Part shown: piece after piece, positions 17,401 to 32,400 of the stretch | How positions within the stretch are numbered: position 1 is the first letter of the stretch | How the letters are laid out: each line of letters begins with the position of its first letter | DNA from: Flavobacterium endoglycinae | GTDB taxonomy: Bacteria; Bacteroidota; Bacteroidia; Flavobacteriales; Flavobacteriaceae | Assembly: GCF_017352115.1 (NCBI RefSeq) | Contig: NZ_CP071448.1 | Span: 2,565,001-2,629,000 of the forward strand | Length of the DNA: 64,000 nt | Direction: 5' to 3' | Notes under the pieces: generated by a model | What the model was told of the DNA's origin: nothing | Databases searched by the model: none | What the model saw: the letters and a program-made list of their open reading frames with translations, nothing else | Program-made: the position numbers and the translations under genes

Positions 17401-20400
17401 CGTTACTAATGCTAACGGATACACTTTACAATACAGTATAGATAATGGCGCAACATTTAGCAGTAATCCTGTATTCCCTAACCTTACAGGAGGTACTTAT
17501 AATGTTGTGGTGCGCTATACACTTTCAGGAACAACTTGTACTGATCCTGCTGTTGCACTTGTAATCGATGCTCCTGCAAATGCTTTATCGGCATCAGCGG
17601 GTGTTTCTGAATTAGCAGGTTGCGACCCTTCAGGAAACGGATATGGTAAAGTTCGTATTACAAATCCTCAAGGAGGAACACCTCCTTATACTTATAGCTT
17701 CAATGGAGGTACATCTTATGGAACTTCAAATGAAGCTTATGTTGCTCCAGGAACTTACACGCTTTATGTAAGAGACTCTAAAGGTTGTACATTTGCAATG
17801 CCAGGTGTGGTTTTAGATCCAAAACCAGCAGATCCTACAATTGCAGTGGGTGCACCAGTTTACAACTGTAACGGTACTGCAACAAGTACTGTAACAGTAA
17901 CCAATAACGGAGGAGCAAATTATACTTATGAGTATTACCTTGATAATGTATTAAATACAAATACACCTCCTAACGTTTTTCTAAATGTTCCTTCTGGATC
18001 TCATACAGTAAGCGTAAAATATAATTTAGTTTCTGTTCCAACATACAGTAATTTATTAATTGAAGATTTCGGGTCAGGAGGAACTACAACAACTCCTGGT
18101 ATTGCGTCTGCATACTGTTTCAATGATCAAAGAGTTAACCCTCCTTATACTTGTTCTTTAAATGGAACACCAACTCGTTCTGTAGAGGATAACCAATATT
18201 CAGTAACAAGTTTCTTCTGGAGAGGTGATGATCCTAATAGTAATAACTCAGGAGCATGGTTTCATTTTAAAGACCACACTACAAATCCTAACAATTTAGC
18301 AGGTGTTGGGGATGCAAATGGAAGATATTTATTAGTAAATATTGGAGCTGCGGCAGGACCTTACGGAGTTTTATACAGTAAACCAATTATCGATGTTATT
18401 CCAAATCAACCGGTAATGGTTTCTTTATACGTAGGTAACTTATTAAATACTGGTGTAAATGGAGCAGCTCCTATCGTACGATTTGAGTTAGTGAATAGCG
18501 CTGGTACTGTAGTGGCTACAGAAGATACTGGTAAAATTGCTGAAGCAGCAAATGATCCAAACAGAACAAAATGGGTTCCAATTAATATTTCATTAAACCC
18601 AGGAAACAATACGAATTTAACCTTTAGAATTCGTTCTGGAAGTGTTCAATATGGTGGAAATGATATCGTAATTGATGATATCTGGGTACGTCAGATTCCA
18701 AAATCATGTATCAGCCAAAAAGATTTCCCAATTGTTATTGACAGCAATAAAGCATTTTCAGCTTCTATAACAGGAGTTAAAAATGTTACTTGTAATGGTG
18801 GAAATAATGGAGAAATTACTATTGCGGCACAAAACTTTAATCTTCCATACGGATTTGATTATTCTATCAACAATGGAACTACTTGGATAAACTCTAAAGT
18901 ATCTCCTGTAACAATAACAGGATTAACAAGCCAAACATACGCAATTCAAATCCGTTATAACAATAGCGTATCGACTTGTAGCTTCCCATTCTCTCAACCT
19001 ATTACAGCACCAGCTGCTTTAGCGGTTACAGCTCAGGTTACATCTCAGCCAACTTGTACAAATGGAGCTTCTATTACGGCGACAGTAACAGGAGGAACGC
19101 CTAGTTATCAATATGAGTTAAGACAAAATAATGGAACTACAGTTGTAGTACCATTCCAAACGTCGAATGTATTTACCAATATTCCTTCTGGAACGTATAG
19201 AATAGTAGTTAGAGATGCTAACTCTTGTTCATCTCCAGCTTCAGCAACGGTTAATATTACCTCTCCAAATGCTCCAACAGCTTCGTTAGCTGCAAGCTCT
19301 GATTTATGTTACGATACCGTAAATCAAGCAACACTTGTAGTAACGGCTACTGGAACTGGAACTTTAACTTATAGTTTAGATGGTGCTGCAGCTCAGACTT
19401 CTAACACATTTACAAATGTTGGTCCTGGTACGCATAACATCTTAGTAACAGATAGTAATAACTGTACGGCTGCTATCAGTAATATTGTTATTGCACCACA
19501 GTTGCAAGGAAGTGCCACTATCTCTAAAACATTAGATTGTACAACATCTCCAAATGCTACTATTACAGTTTCTATTACAGGAGGCACAAGTGCTTTCACT
19601 TATAAGGTGAGAAGAAATAGTGCTGCTTATGGTTCTTCAATCAATGTAACGGGTAATTCATTTGTGTACACTGCAACAACAGCAGCAACTTATACTTTTG
19701 AAATTACAGATTCTAAAGGATGTATTACCACAACAAGTGCTATAATCAGCCCTCTTACAAACCCTACTGTAACGGCAACTAAGGTTGATGCAACTTGTAA
19801 CGGTGCTTCAACAGGTTCTGTACAATTAGTAGGAGCTGGTGGATCAGGTTCTTATACTTACTTGTTCTACAGAAGTACAACAACTCCTGTTCCAACGACT
19901 TATACAACACAATCAAATTATACAGGTTTAGCAGCAGGAACGTATAACTTCCGAGTTATGGATAGTAATGGTTGTACCTCTGCTGTTGGAAGCATTACTA
20001 TTGCTGAACCAACAACTTTAACAGCCACTGCATCTGCGACAGCATTTTCTTGTAATGCATCAAATGTAAAACAAGCAGCGACTGTAACAATTGCCGTTCC
20101 AACAACAGGAACAGCTCCATATCAATATAGTTTTGATGGTGGTACAACTTTCTCAAGCACACGTACATTATCTGTTACAGATAACGGCACAAATCAAACT
20201 ATTTCTTATGTAGTAAGTGATGCTCAAGGTTGTAAAACTCCTGTTCAAACTATTACAATAAACAGATTAAATCCTCCTACTGATATTTCATTCAGTTCAA
20301 ATGCAGTAACTTGTACAGCAACAACTACTACAGTTACAGCAACTGCAACAAATGGAGTAGGAACATTAACATATTCAATTACATCACCAGCTGCATCTGC

Positions 20401-23400
20401 TGCTTCTAATACAACAGGAGTATTCCCAGGATTAGCTGCAGGAACTTATAACTTTAGAGTTACTGATGCAAACGGATGTTATTTTGACAAACCTTACACT
20501 ATTACTCCAGTAACTCCAATCGCTGTTGTTGGAAACAAAACAAGCGATGCTCTTTGTAAAGGAGGAGCTACAGGATCTGGTACTTACACAGTTTCTGGAA
20601 ATGCTACTGTAGGTGCTTATACATTTACATTAACAGCAGGAACATTAGGTTCAGGTACACTTACTAAATCAGGAAACACATTAACCTTATCAAATGTGGT
20701 TGCTGGTACATATACAGTTCGTGTAACCGATAATGCAACAGGTTGTACTGCTAATGCAAGCATTGTAATCGCAGAACCTGCAAATGCTTTAACATTTACA
20801 GCTGCTGCAAGCAATGTAAATTGTAACAATGATAATTCACAAATTACCGTTACGGCTGCGGGTGGAACACCAAATTATACTTACGCAGCAGTAAGATCAG
20901 GTGCTGCAGTTCCAACTGTTTATGCAGCAAGTAATGTAGTTACAGTTGATACTAATTCTGGTGCAGATTTAGTTTGGGACGTATATGTAAAAGACACTAA
21001 CGGATGTATTACAAGAAATGCCGTTACTGTTGCAGCAGATAACCTTCCAACGGTAACAGCAACAAACGGAAATCAGTGTACAGCTTCTGGAAACTCATTT
21101 ACAATTACTGCAACAGGAACTGGATTAGCGCCATTAACATACAGTATTGATGGTACTTCTTTCCAAACCGGAAATACATTTAACGTTGCGGCTGGTACTT
21201 ATACAGTAACAGTAAAAGACAGAAATGGTTGTACAGCTACTACAGCAACAGCACTTACTATTTATCCACAATTAACTACTGTAGGTGTAGTTACTAAAGA
21301 ATTAGATTGTACCGCTACACCAAATGCAACTATTACAGTTACTATTGGGGGAGGAAGATCTCAATTTACATACACAGTACAAAAAGGATCAGGAACTCCA
21401 AGTGCATCAAGCGCCCCAATTTCAGGTCCAACATTTACATATTCAGTTACTCCTGCAAATGCAGATACTTATACTTTCGTAGTTAGAGATGCTAACGGAT
21501 GTCAAAGTACAGTAGTAACAAAAGTTGATCCTATTTCAAATCCTACTGTTACAGCAGTTCAAACAAACGCAAGCTGTAATGGTGCTTCTGACGGATCTGT
21601 TACTTTAACAGGTGCAGGCGGATCAGGCGGATTTACATACAGCAACAATGCCTCAACAGGATTCACAACTAATCCAACATTTACAGGATTAGCAGCAGGT
21701 TCTTATACTTTCTATGTAAGAGACAGTAAAGGATGCCAGGGATCAGTAGCAGTTACCATTACACAGCCAAGTACTTTAGCAGCTACCATTACAACAGTTC
21801 CATTCTCTTGTAATGCTGCAAACGGTAAAGTAGCAGGAACAGTTACAATCAACGTAACTGCTGGAACTGGTACAGCACCATACGAATACAGCTTCAACGG
21901 AAGCGCATTCAGCTCAAACAATGTATTAACATTAAACGATAACGGAGCTGACCAGCCATTTACATACTCAGTTAGAGATGCTAAAGGATGTCCTGTAACA
22001 GGTTCAGGAACTTTATTAAGATTGAACCCTCCAACAGACTTAACTTTTGCTTCTCCAGCGGTTACTTGTACCGCTACAACAACTACTGTTACTTTAACAG
22101 CAACAAATGGAGTGGGAACATTGAGATATGAAACAATTGCTCCATCTCCAGTTATTATTGCAAAACAAACTTCTAATTCATTTGCAGGTCTTGCTCCTGG
22201 ATCGTATACTTTCAGAGTAACAGATGCAAACGGATGTTATTATACAGAAGCTTATGTAGTAAGCCCAGTAACTCCTATTTCTGTTACAGGTAATAAAACA
22301 AGTGACGTTCTTTGTAGAGGAGGTTCTACAGGATCTGGAACGTATACAGTTTCTGGAAATGCTACTGTAGGTGCTTATACATTTACATTAACAGCAGGAA
22401 CATTAGGTTCAGGTACACTTACTAAATCAGGAAATACATTAACATTATCTAATGTTGCAGCAGGAACATACACGGTTCAGGTAACAGATACAGCAACAGG
22501 TTGTACTAATTCTGCGAGTATCGTTATTGGTCAGCCAGCGGCTAACTTAGCCATTACATCTGCTGTCGCAACTAATGCTAACTGTAACAACGACAATTCA
22601 CAGATAACGGTTACTGCAACAGGCGGTACACCTAACTATACTTATGCTTATGCTATAAGCCCGTCAACAGTTCCATCATCTCCTTACACAAATAGTGCTA
22701 TTTTAACAGTAGATACTAATTCTGGAGCTAATATGGTTTGGGATGTATATGTTAAAGATGCTAACGGATGTACAGTAAAATCTACAGTTACAGTAATTAT
22801 GGATGCTATGCCAGCAGTTACAAACGTAACCGTAAACAATCAGTGTACAGCTTCTGGAAGCGGATTTACAATCACGGCAACAGCAACAGGTCTAGCTCCA
22901 TTAACATACGGAATCGCTGGTCCAACTGGAGCATTCCAGACAAGCAATACATTTACAGTTCCAGCAGGATCATATACAGTATACGTTAAAGACGCAAATG
23001 GTTGTATTGCATCTGCTCCAGCAGCAACAACTGTTTACCCTCAATTAACAGTAACTGGTACAGTTACTAAAGAGTTAGATTGTACTGCTACACCAAATGC
23101 AACTATTACAGTTACAATTGGCGGAGGAAGATCTCAATTCACATATACAGTACAAAAAGGATCAGGAACTCCAAGTACAGCAAGTGCTCCAATTTCAGGT
23201 CCAACATTTACATACTCAGTTACTCCTGCAAATGCAGATACTTATACGTTTGTAGTTACAGATGCTAACGGATGTCAAAAAACAGCTGTTGTTACAGTTG
23301 ATCCAATTACAAATCCTACTGTTACAGCAGTTCAAACAAACGCAAGCTGTAATGGTGCTTCTGACGGATCTGTTACTTTAACAGGTGCAGGCGGATCAGG

Positions 23401-26400
23401 CGGATTTACATACAGCAATAATGCCTCAACAGGATTCACAACTAATCCAACATTTACAGGATTAGCAGCAGGTTCTTATACTTTCTATGTAAGAGACAGT
23501 AAAGGATGCCAGGGATCTGTAGCAGTTACCATTACACAGCCAGTTACTTTAGCAGCTACCATTACAACAGTTCCATTCTCTTGTAATGCAGCAAACGGTA
23601 AAGTAGCAGGAACAGTTACAATCAATGTGACTGCTGGAACAGGTACTGCACCTTATCAATACAGCTTCAACGGAAGCGCATTCAGCTCAAATAATGTATT
23701 AACATTAAACGATAACGCAGCTGACCAGCCATTTACATACTCAGTTAGAGATGCTAAAGGATGTCCTGTAACAGGTTCAGGAACTTTATTAAGATTGAAC
23801 CCTCCAACAGACTTAACTTTTGCTTCTCCTGCCGTTACTTGTACCGCTACAACAACTACTGTTACTTTAACAGCAACAAATGGAGTTGGAGCATTACAAT
23901 ATGAAACAATTGCACCATCACCAGTAATTGTACCTAAACAAACCTCTAATGCTTTCGCTGGTTTAGCGCCGGGAACTTATATGTTTAGAGTTACAGATGC
24001 TAATGGATGTTATTATACAGAAGCTTATACCGTTAATCCGGTTACACCAATTACAGTTACAGCTAGCAAATTAAGTGATGTATTATGTAATGGAGGAAAT
24101 ACAGGTTCTATCAGATTAAATGTTTCTGGTTTTGGATCTACTTATTCATATACAGTTAACGGAGGAACAGCTGTTACAGGAGTGAATACTGCTACAGTTA
24201 CATTATCTAATTTAACAGCAAATACCTATGCAATTGTTATTACTGATGAAGTAACAGGATGTACAGCGAATGCTTCTATTACAATTGGCCAGCCAGCAGC
24301 TGCCCTATCGGCAACTTACACAGCAGTTAATGCTAACTGTTTCGTAAGCACTTCTGAAGTAACGGTTACAGCAGCAGGAGGAACACCAGTTTACAGATAT
24401 TCATTTGTACAAGATGGTGCACCAGCGGGAACGTATACAAATAACAACAAAGCAAACTTAGATCCAGCAGTTAACTTAAACTGGGATGTTTACGTAATCG
24501 ATGCAAATGGTTGTACATTCAAACTTGATGTAACCATTACAAGAGATCCAGTTCCAACAGTTACAGCTTCAGCTACTGGTCAATGTTTTGGTGTAGGTTC
24601 TTACACTATTACAGCAACACCAGGTGCTGGTTTAGTAGCGCCATTAAGCTATAGTATTAACGGAGGAGCTTCTTACCAAGCAGGTAATACTTTTGTAATT
24701 ACGACTCCTGGAAGTTATACAGTTAGAATTAAAGATGGTAACGGATGTACAGCAAACAGTAACGTTGTTATTGTAAACAATGCATTAACATTAAATGCCG
24801 TTTTAGATAAAGATATTACATGTTCTGCTCCAGTTAATGCACAAATTACGTTAACACCAGCAGGAGGAATCGGACCATTTACGTATACAAGTTCTCCAAA
24901 TACAGGAACATTTGCTGGAAATGTATTCACAACTGGCACAGCTGGTTCATATACTTTCACAGTAACAGATTCAAGAGGATGTACAGCTACATCATCTGCA
25001 GTTATCGTTACTACACCAGTATTACCTGAAATTACTGGAGTTACACAAACTCAAAACATAAACTGTAATGGTGATGCTACTGCAGCAATCGCTATTACTA
25101 TTGACAATACAAAAGGTCAGGCACCATTCGTATACACGGTATTAAACACCACTACAGGAGTTAATTACGGTTCTCAAACATCTGGTTTGGCAGCTGGTGA
25201 TTATGTAGTTACAGTTACAGATGCGAAAGGATGTACAGATACATTCAACATTACTATTTTACAGCCTACACCAATTGTAGTAAGCAGAACAGTTACTCCA
25301 ATTACTTGTGGTGCAGGTGGTGTATCTTTAGGATCTATCACAATTAACTCTGTTACTGGAGGTACTCCAAATTACACGTACCACGTAACAGGTGTTAATG
25401 GTTATAACAAACAAATCACAAACCAAACAGGTTCTACTGCTGTTTTTGAAGTAGTTGACTTTGGTTTATACCAAATCATCATTACAGACGCGAACGGATG
25501 TACAAATATTGAACAAAATGTATTTGTTGCTTCTCCGCCAGATGATTTAGATATAACAGTAACACCGCCGCCAGCTGATTGTTCTTCATTAGGTTCAGCA
25601 GTTGTGGCTATTGGTGCTGCTTCAACAAACATTACAGGTCCTGGTCCATTCCACTTTGCAGTTTACACAGGTCCTGGAATGGTTTATTCTGCACCAACAA
25701 CACTTCCATGGTATGACGAAGATGCAGTGGGAAGTAAGAAAACATCTATTCCTAACTTATTACCAGGAGTTAAATACACTTTCATTGTACATGATGGTGG
25801 AACAGGATGTTACTACTATGAAACAGCTGAATTCCCTATCCCAACTAACTCTACATTAACAGTAACAGGATTAACAGCTAATAATATTACTTGTAGAGGA
25901 AGTAATAATGGAAATGTTTCATTCACAGTAAATAGTACATACCCAACGGCAACACCAATTAGTTATGAAATCTATGATGCTTTCACTTTAGTTAGCACTG
26001 GTATTACAGGAACAGGTACTGTTCCGGCTAATGGTAATCTTGCAATCAACAACCTTGGTGCATTAAGTTTCGGAAATTACGTAGTAGTAATTAGAGAAAC
26101 TGCAGGAGCAACAAATGCAGGATGTAGTGTTGCTACTAATTCATTTAATATTACAGAATCTGCTATTGATTTATCAGTTACAGCTTCGGTTTCTAAAAAT
26201 GCAAACTGTAATCCAAACTCTGGTATTATTACAGCTATTGGAAAAGATGGAACAGCTCCATATACATATTTATTATTACCTGATACAGATCCTGTACCTA
26301 CAGCAACAACTGCTGGATGGGCTTCTGCTAATACATTTAACAGAAATGCAGGAAACTACGTGGCTTATGTAAAAGATGCTTACGGTTGTATTAAAGCGGC

Positions 26401-29400
26401 TCCTGTTACATTAGACAGAGATGCAGATCCTACAATTACAGCACCAGCAGAAATTTGTTACGATGGTACTCCATTTACAATTACAATTACAGGAACAGTA
26501 GATCCTGCAGTTGCGGGAGCACCTACTTACAGTGTTAACGGTAGTACATTCCAAACAAGCCCTAACTTTACATTTAATGCTTCTGGAATATATACTTTAG
26601 TTATAAAAGATGGTAATGGCTGTACAGCTACTACTACTTATGAAGTTAAACCACAATTATTATTAAACGTGGCATTAACGAAAGAACTTGATTGTACAGC
26701 AACTCCAAATGCCCAAATTACTTTAACGGCTACTGGTGGTTACAATACTGCATATACGTATGAGTACTCTACAAATGGTGGAGGAAGCTATACTACTATG
26801 GCTACAAACGTACTTTCAACAAGCGTTCTAGGAAATTACATTTTCAGAGTAAGCGATGCTAAGCTGCCAACAGCTTGTCAAGCTACTGAAACATTTACAT
26901 TAGATCCTCTTCCAAACACTGTTTTCACAACTACGCAAACTGACGTAAGCTGTAATGGTGGTTCAGATGGAACAATTACGGTAAATGTTACTTCAGGAGT
27001 TGGTCCTTACGAATACCAATTAGACGGAGGAACATTCCAAACATCAAATGTATTCACTGGATTATCTGCTGGTAACTCATATATTATTACCGTAAGAGAT
27101 GCTAAATCTTGTATTTTCCCAAGTTCAGCAATTACAATATTACAACCAACCGCTTTAACAGCTACTTCAGCAATTACAGCTAATTTAGTTTGTGCGACTG
27201 GAAACCTTCCAACTAAAGCAGTTGTTACTGTAACTGCTGCAGATGGAACAGCTCCATACTTATACAGTTTTGATGGAGGAGCAACATATACCAGCACAAA
27301 TACGTATGAAACGTTTGCTGGTATTACATTTGACGTTTTCGTTAAGGATGCTAAAGAATGTATCTTCATTTTACCAAATGGAGTAGATGTACCAGCCTTG
27401 AATCCTCCAACGAACATGGATATCACAGGTACGCCAATTTACTGTGCACCTGCTGCAAACACGACAAGTACAGTTACGATCAGCAATGTGATCAACGGAG
27501 TTGGAACACTTCAATATGAGATTTTATCTCCGGTTGCAGTTCCAAAACAGACTTCAGCTGTATTTGCAGGATTAGCGCCTGACACTTACTTATTCCAGGT
27601 AACAGATGCTAACGGATGTACGTTCCAGAAATCATACACAGTTGTTCCTGTAACGAACATCAGCATTGCAGGCCAGTTAGTGAGCAATGTGGTTTGTAAC
27701 GGACAGGCAAACGGAGCTGTAAGATTTACAGTTGCTGATTACGGAACAGCATATACAGCAGTTCTTACAGCAGGTACAGGCACACTGACACAGACAGGAA
27801 ACACAGTGAATGTTACAGGTTTAGTTCCTGGAACTTACACAGTACAGGTAACAGATAACACAACAAGCTGTACAGCTACAGCTTCAGTGGTGGTTACCCA
27901 GCCAGCAGCACTTGGCTTAACTATTGTGAGCAACGTAAACGCAAACTGTAATTTTGGAGCAAAAGTTGAAGTTGCTGCCGCAGGCGGTACACCAAACTAC
28001 AGATACCAGTTTGTTCAGGACGGAGCAGCACCAAATCCTCTGGATTACGATACAGCAGCAAATGCAGTATTAGATCCGGCAGTAAATACACAATGGGATG
28101 CTTACGCAATTGATGCCAACGGATGTGTAACTATGGTTGATATTACAATCGCTACCGATGCGCTTCCAACAATCAATTCATCAGCAGGATTATACTGCTA
28201 CACAGGAACTCCGGTGCCTATCACAATTACAGGGACTTATGTCGGCACACCTACATACAGTATTGGTAACGGCTACCAGTCAAGCCCTAACTTTGTATTG
28301 AATGCTCCGGGCAACTACGTATTCTATATTAAAGACGGAAACGGCTGTATTGTTTCAAGTCCGTATACCTTACGCCAGGAATTGTTACTGCAGGCTACAC
28401 TTACACAGGATTTAACCTGTGCAGGATCAGCAAGCATTACATTATTAGCCACTCAGGGAACATTAACATACACAGGATTTGAAGTTGACTTTAACGGAGG
28501 CGGATATGTGGCTGCAACATCACCATATACAGCTGCTGCACCTGGAACGTACACTTTCAGAGTAACAGACAGCCAGGGATGCCAGGCATTATCGATTCCG
28601 GTAATAGTTACGCCAACAACGACTCCTACAGCAACATTCACACAGACTAATGTAAGCTGTATAGGAGGAAACGACGGAAGCATCATCGTTACGGCTGCTA
28701 ATGGTATCCTTCCATACCAGTACAGAATCAACGGCGGAACTTACCAGAGTTCAAACATCTTTACAGGATTAACAGCAGGAACCTACAACATTGAAGTACA
28801 GGATGCTAAACAATGTACCTCAGTAATTGTAACAGCTACTATTACTGAACCTACGGCTCTTGCAGCTACAGCTGTACTGACACAGAGTTTAACATGCGGA
28901 ACAGGAAATGCCACCCAGCCTGCAGTAGTTACAGTAAATGTAACAGCAGGAACAGGAACAGCTCCTTACCAATACAGTTTCAATGGAGGAACAAATTACA
29001 GTGCAACAAATACGTTCACTACTTACAGTTCAGGAACAGTTACAGCATACGTAAAAGATGCTAACAACTGTATCATTGCTGTACCGGTTAGTGTAACTAT
29101 TCCAGCCTTGAACCCTCCAACGAACATGGATATCACAGGTACGCCAATTTATTGTGCGCCTGCTGCAAACACGACAAGTACAGTTACGATCAGCAATGTG
29201 ATCAACGGAGTTGGAACACTTCAATATGAGATTTTATCTCCGGTTGCAGTTCCAAAACAGACTTCAGCTGTATTTGCAGGATTAGCGCCTGACACTTACT
29301 TATTCCAGGTAACAGATGCTAACGGATGTACGTTCCAGAAATCATACACAGTTGTTCCTGTAACGAACATCAGCATTGCAGGCCAGTTAGTGAGCAATGT

Positions 29401-32400
29401 GGTTTGTAACGGACAGGCAAACGGAGCTGTAAGATTTACAGTTGCTGATTACGGAACAGCATATACAGCAGTTCTTACAGCAGGTACAGGCACACTGACA
29501 CAGACAGGAAACACAGTGAATGTTACAGGTTTAGTTCCTGGAACTTACACAGTACAGGTAACAGATAACACAACAAGCTGTACAGCTACAGCTTCAGTGG
29601 TGGTTACCCAGCCAGCAGCACTTGGCTTAACTATTGTGAGCAACGTAAACGCAAACTGTAATTTTGGAGCAAAAGTTGAAGTTGCTGCCGCAGGCGGTAC
29701 ACCAAACTACAGATACCAGTTTGTTCAGGACGGAGCAGCACCAAATCCTCTGGATTACGATACAGCAGCAAATGCAGTATTAGATCCGGCAGTAAATACA
29801 CAATGGGATGCTTACGCAATTGATGCCAACGGATGTGTAACTATGGTTGATATTACAATCGCTACCGATGCGCTTCCAACAATCAATTCATCAGCAGGAT
29901 TATACTGCTACACAGGAACTCCGGTGCCTATCACAATTACAGGGACTTATGTCGGCACACCTACATACAGTATTGGTAACGGCTACCAGTCAAGCCCTAA
30001 CTTTGTATTGAATGCTCCGGGCAACTACGTATTCTATATTAAAGACGGAAACGGCTGTATTGTTTCAAGTCCGTATACCTTACGCCAGGAATTGTTACTG
30101 CAGGCTACACTTACACAGGATTTAACCTGTGCAGGATCAGCAAGCATTACATTATTAGCCACTCAGGGAACATTAACATACACAGGATTTGAAGTTGACT
30201 TTAACGGAGGCGGATATGTGGCTGCAACATCACCATATACAGCTGCTGCACCTGGAACGTACACTTTCAGAGTAACAGACAGCCAGGGATGCCAGGCATT
30301 ATCGATTCCGGTAATAGTTACGCCAACAACGACTCCTACAGCAACATTCACACAGACTAATGTAAGCTGTATAGGAGGAAACGACGGAAGCATCATCGTT
30401 ACGGCTGCTAATGGTATCCTTCCATACCAGTACAGAATCAACGGCGGAACTTACCAGAGTTCAAACATCTTTACAGGATTAACAGCAGGAACCTACAACA
30501 TTGAAGTACAGGATGCTAAACAATGTACCTCAGTAATTGTAACAGCTACTATTACTGAACCTACGGCTCTTGCAGCTACAGCTGTACTGACACAGAGTTT
30601 AACATGCGGAACAGGAAATGCCACCCAGCCTGCAGTAGTTACAGTAAATGTAACAGCAGGAACAGGAACAGCTCCTTACCAATATAGTTTCAATGGAGGA
30701 ACAAATTACAGTGCAACAAATACGTTCACTACTTACAGTTCAGGAACAGTTACAGCATACGTAAAAGATGCTAACAACTGTATCATTGCTGTACCGGTTA
30801 GTGTAACTATTCCAGCCTTGAACCCTCCAACGATTAACACAATTACTGGAACACCTATTTACTGTGCTCCAACAGCTAGCACAACTAGTACAGTAACAGT
30901 AACTGTTACAAATGGAGTTGGTGCATTACATTATGAAATTCTTTCTCCTGCAAGTGCAGTAACAAATACTTCGGGAGCTACTAGTGGTGTCTTTACATTA
31001 CTTGATGCAGGTACTTACTTGTTCCAAGTTACAGACGCTAACGGTTGTAAAGATGAAGAATACTACACTGTTGATCCTTTAGTGAACATTACTATTGCTG
31101 GTCAATTAGTAAATGATGTGAGCTGTAATGGAGGTGCGAATGGTTCTGTGAAATTTGACGTCGATAACTTTACTGGAACATACACTGTTGCATTAATCGG
31201 AGGTCCAACTACAGGAACTATTACACAAACAGGTAAAGTGGTAACTTTAACTAACTTACCAATTGGTACATACACAGTTGAAGTAACAGATCAAACAACA
31301 AACTGTACAGCTAGTGCTTCAGTAACTGTTGGTGAACCATCAGTATTGACATTAACTGAAACAACAAACATAAATGCAAACTGTAATTCTGGTGCACAGG
31401 TTAGCGTAACTGCTGCAGGTGGAACTCCAAATTACCAATACGCATTCATCGCAGGAACAGGGACTCCAACAGCTGCTGATTATTCAAACAGTAATAATGC
31501 AGTTCTTGATCCAGCAGTAAGCTTAAATTGGAGAGCATACGTGATCGATTCTAATAATTGTGAAACGTTTATCCCAATTACCATTGCAGTTGATCCATTG
31601 CCAAGCGCAATTACTGCAAATGTTACAAGCCAATGTCCAACAGCAGCTGGTGAATATACATTTACCGTTAATGTTGGTTCAGGTGTTGCACCATACGAGT
31701 ATAGCATTGGAAACGGATTCCAATCTAGCCCAACATTTACTGTAAATGCAGCAGGAACTTACGATATTACAGTAAGAGACGCTAATGCATGTACTGCAAC
31801 TGCCACAGCAGCGGTGACTATTTCACCAGCATTACAGCTTGACACTACAGTTAATGCGCTTCCAAGCTGTACATTAAATAATGGTGTTATTACAGCAACT
31901 GCAACAGGTGGTTCTGGAACAGCAAATTATAGATATACATTAGACGGAGGTGTGATTGTAAACACGACTCCGGCAGTATTCAACAATGTTGCTCCAGGTA
32001 CACATATTGTACGAGTAAGAGACGTCGTTACAGGATGTGCATTCCAAGTAACAATTGAAATCGCTCCAGCAACAGTTATCACAGGACTTGCATTACAAGG
32101 AAGAAACGTTTCTTGTAAAGGTGGATCTGATGGATCAATCATTACTAGCCTAACTCCAAGTGGTGCAGGCGTAAATGATAACCCAGTTTATACATACACC
32201 TTAACAGGAACAACTGCTTTAGGAGTTGCTGTTAACAGACCAGCACAAACTGACAATGTATTTGAAAACCTTGAAGCTGGAGATTACACCGTAACGGTTA
32301 CTTCAGGAAGAGGTTGTCAAGATTCTGAAGATATCAGAATCAGTGAACCAAACGTAATAACTGTAGGTGCGCCAGTAATTGCACAGTACGGTTGTGCTGC

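Noticed and set aside
27921..30441. Pairs of identical antisense frames opposite sprB
   Set aside because: They are identical only because sprB itself is duplicated there; they have no promoter or recognisable content. They were useful for measuring the 1,710-base offset.
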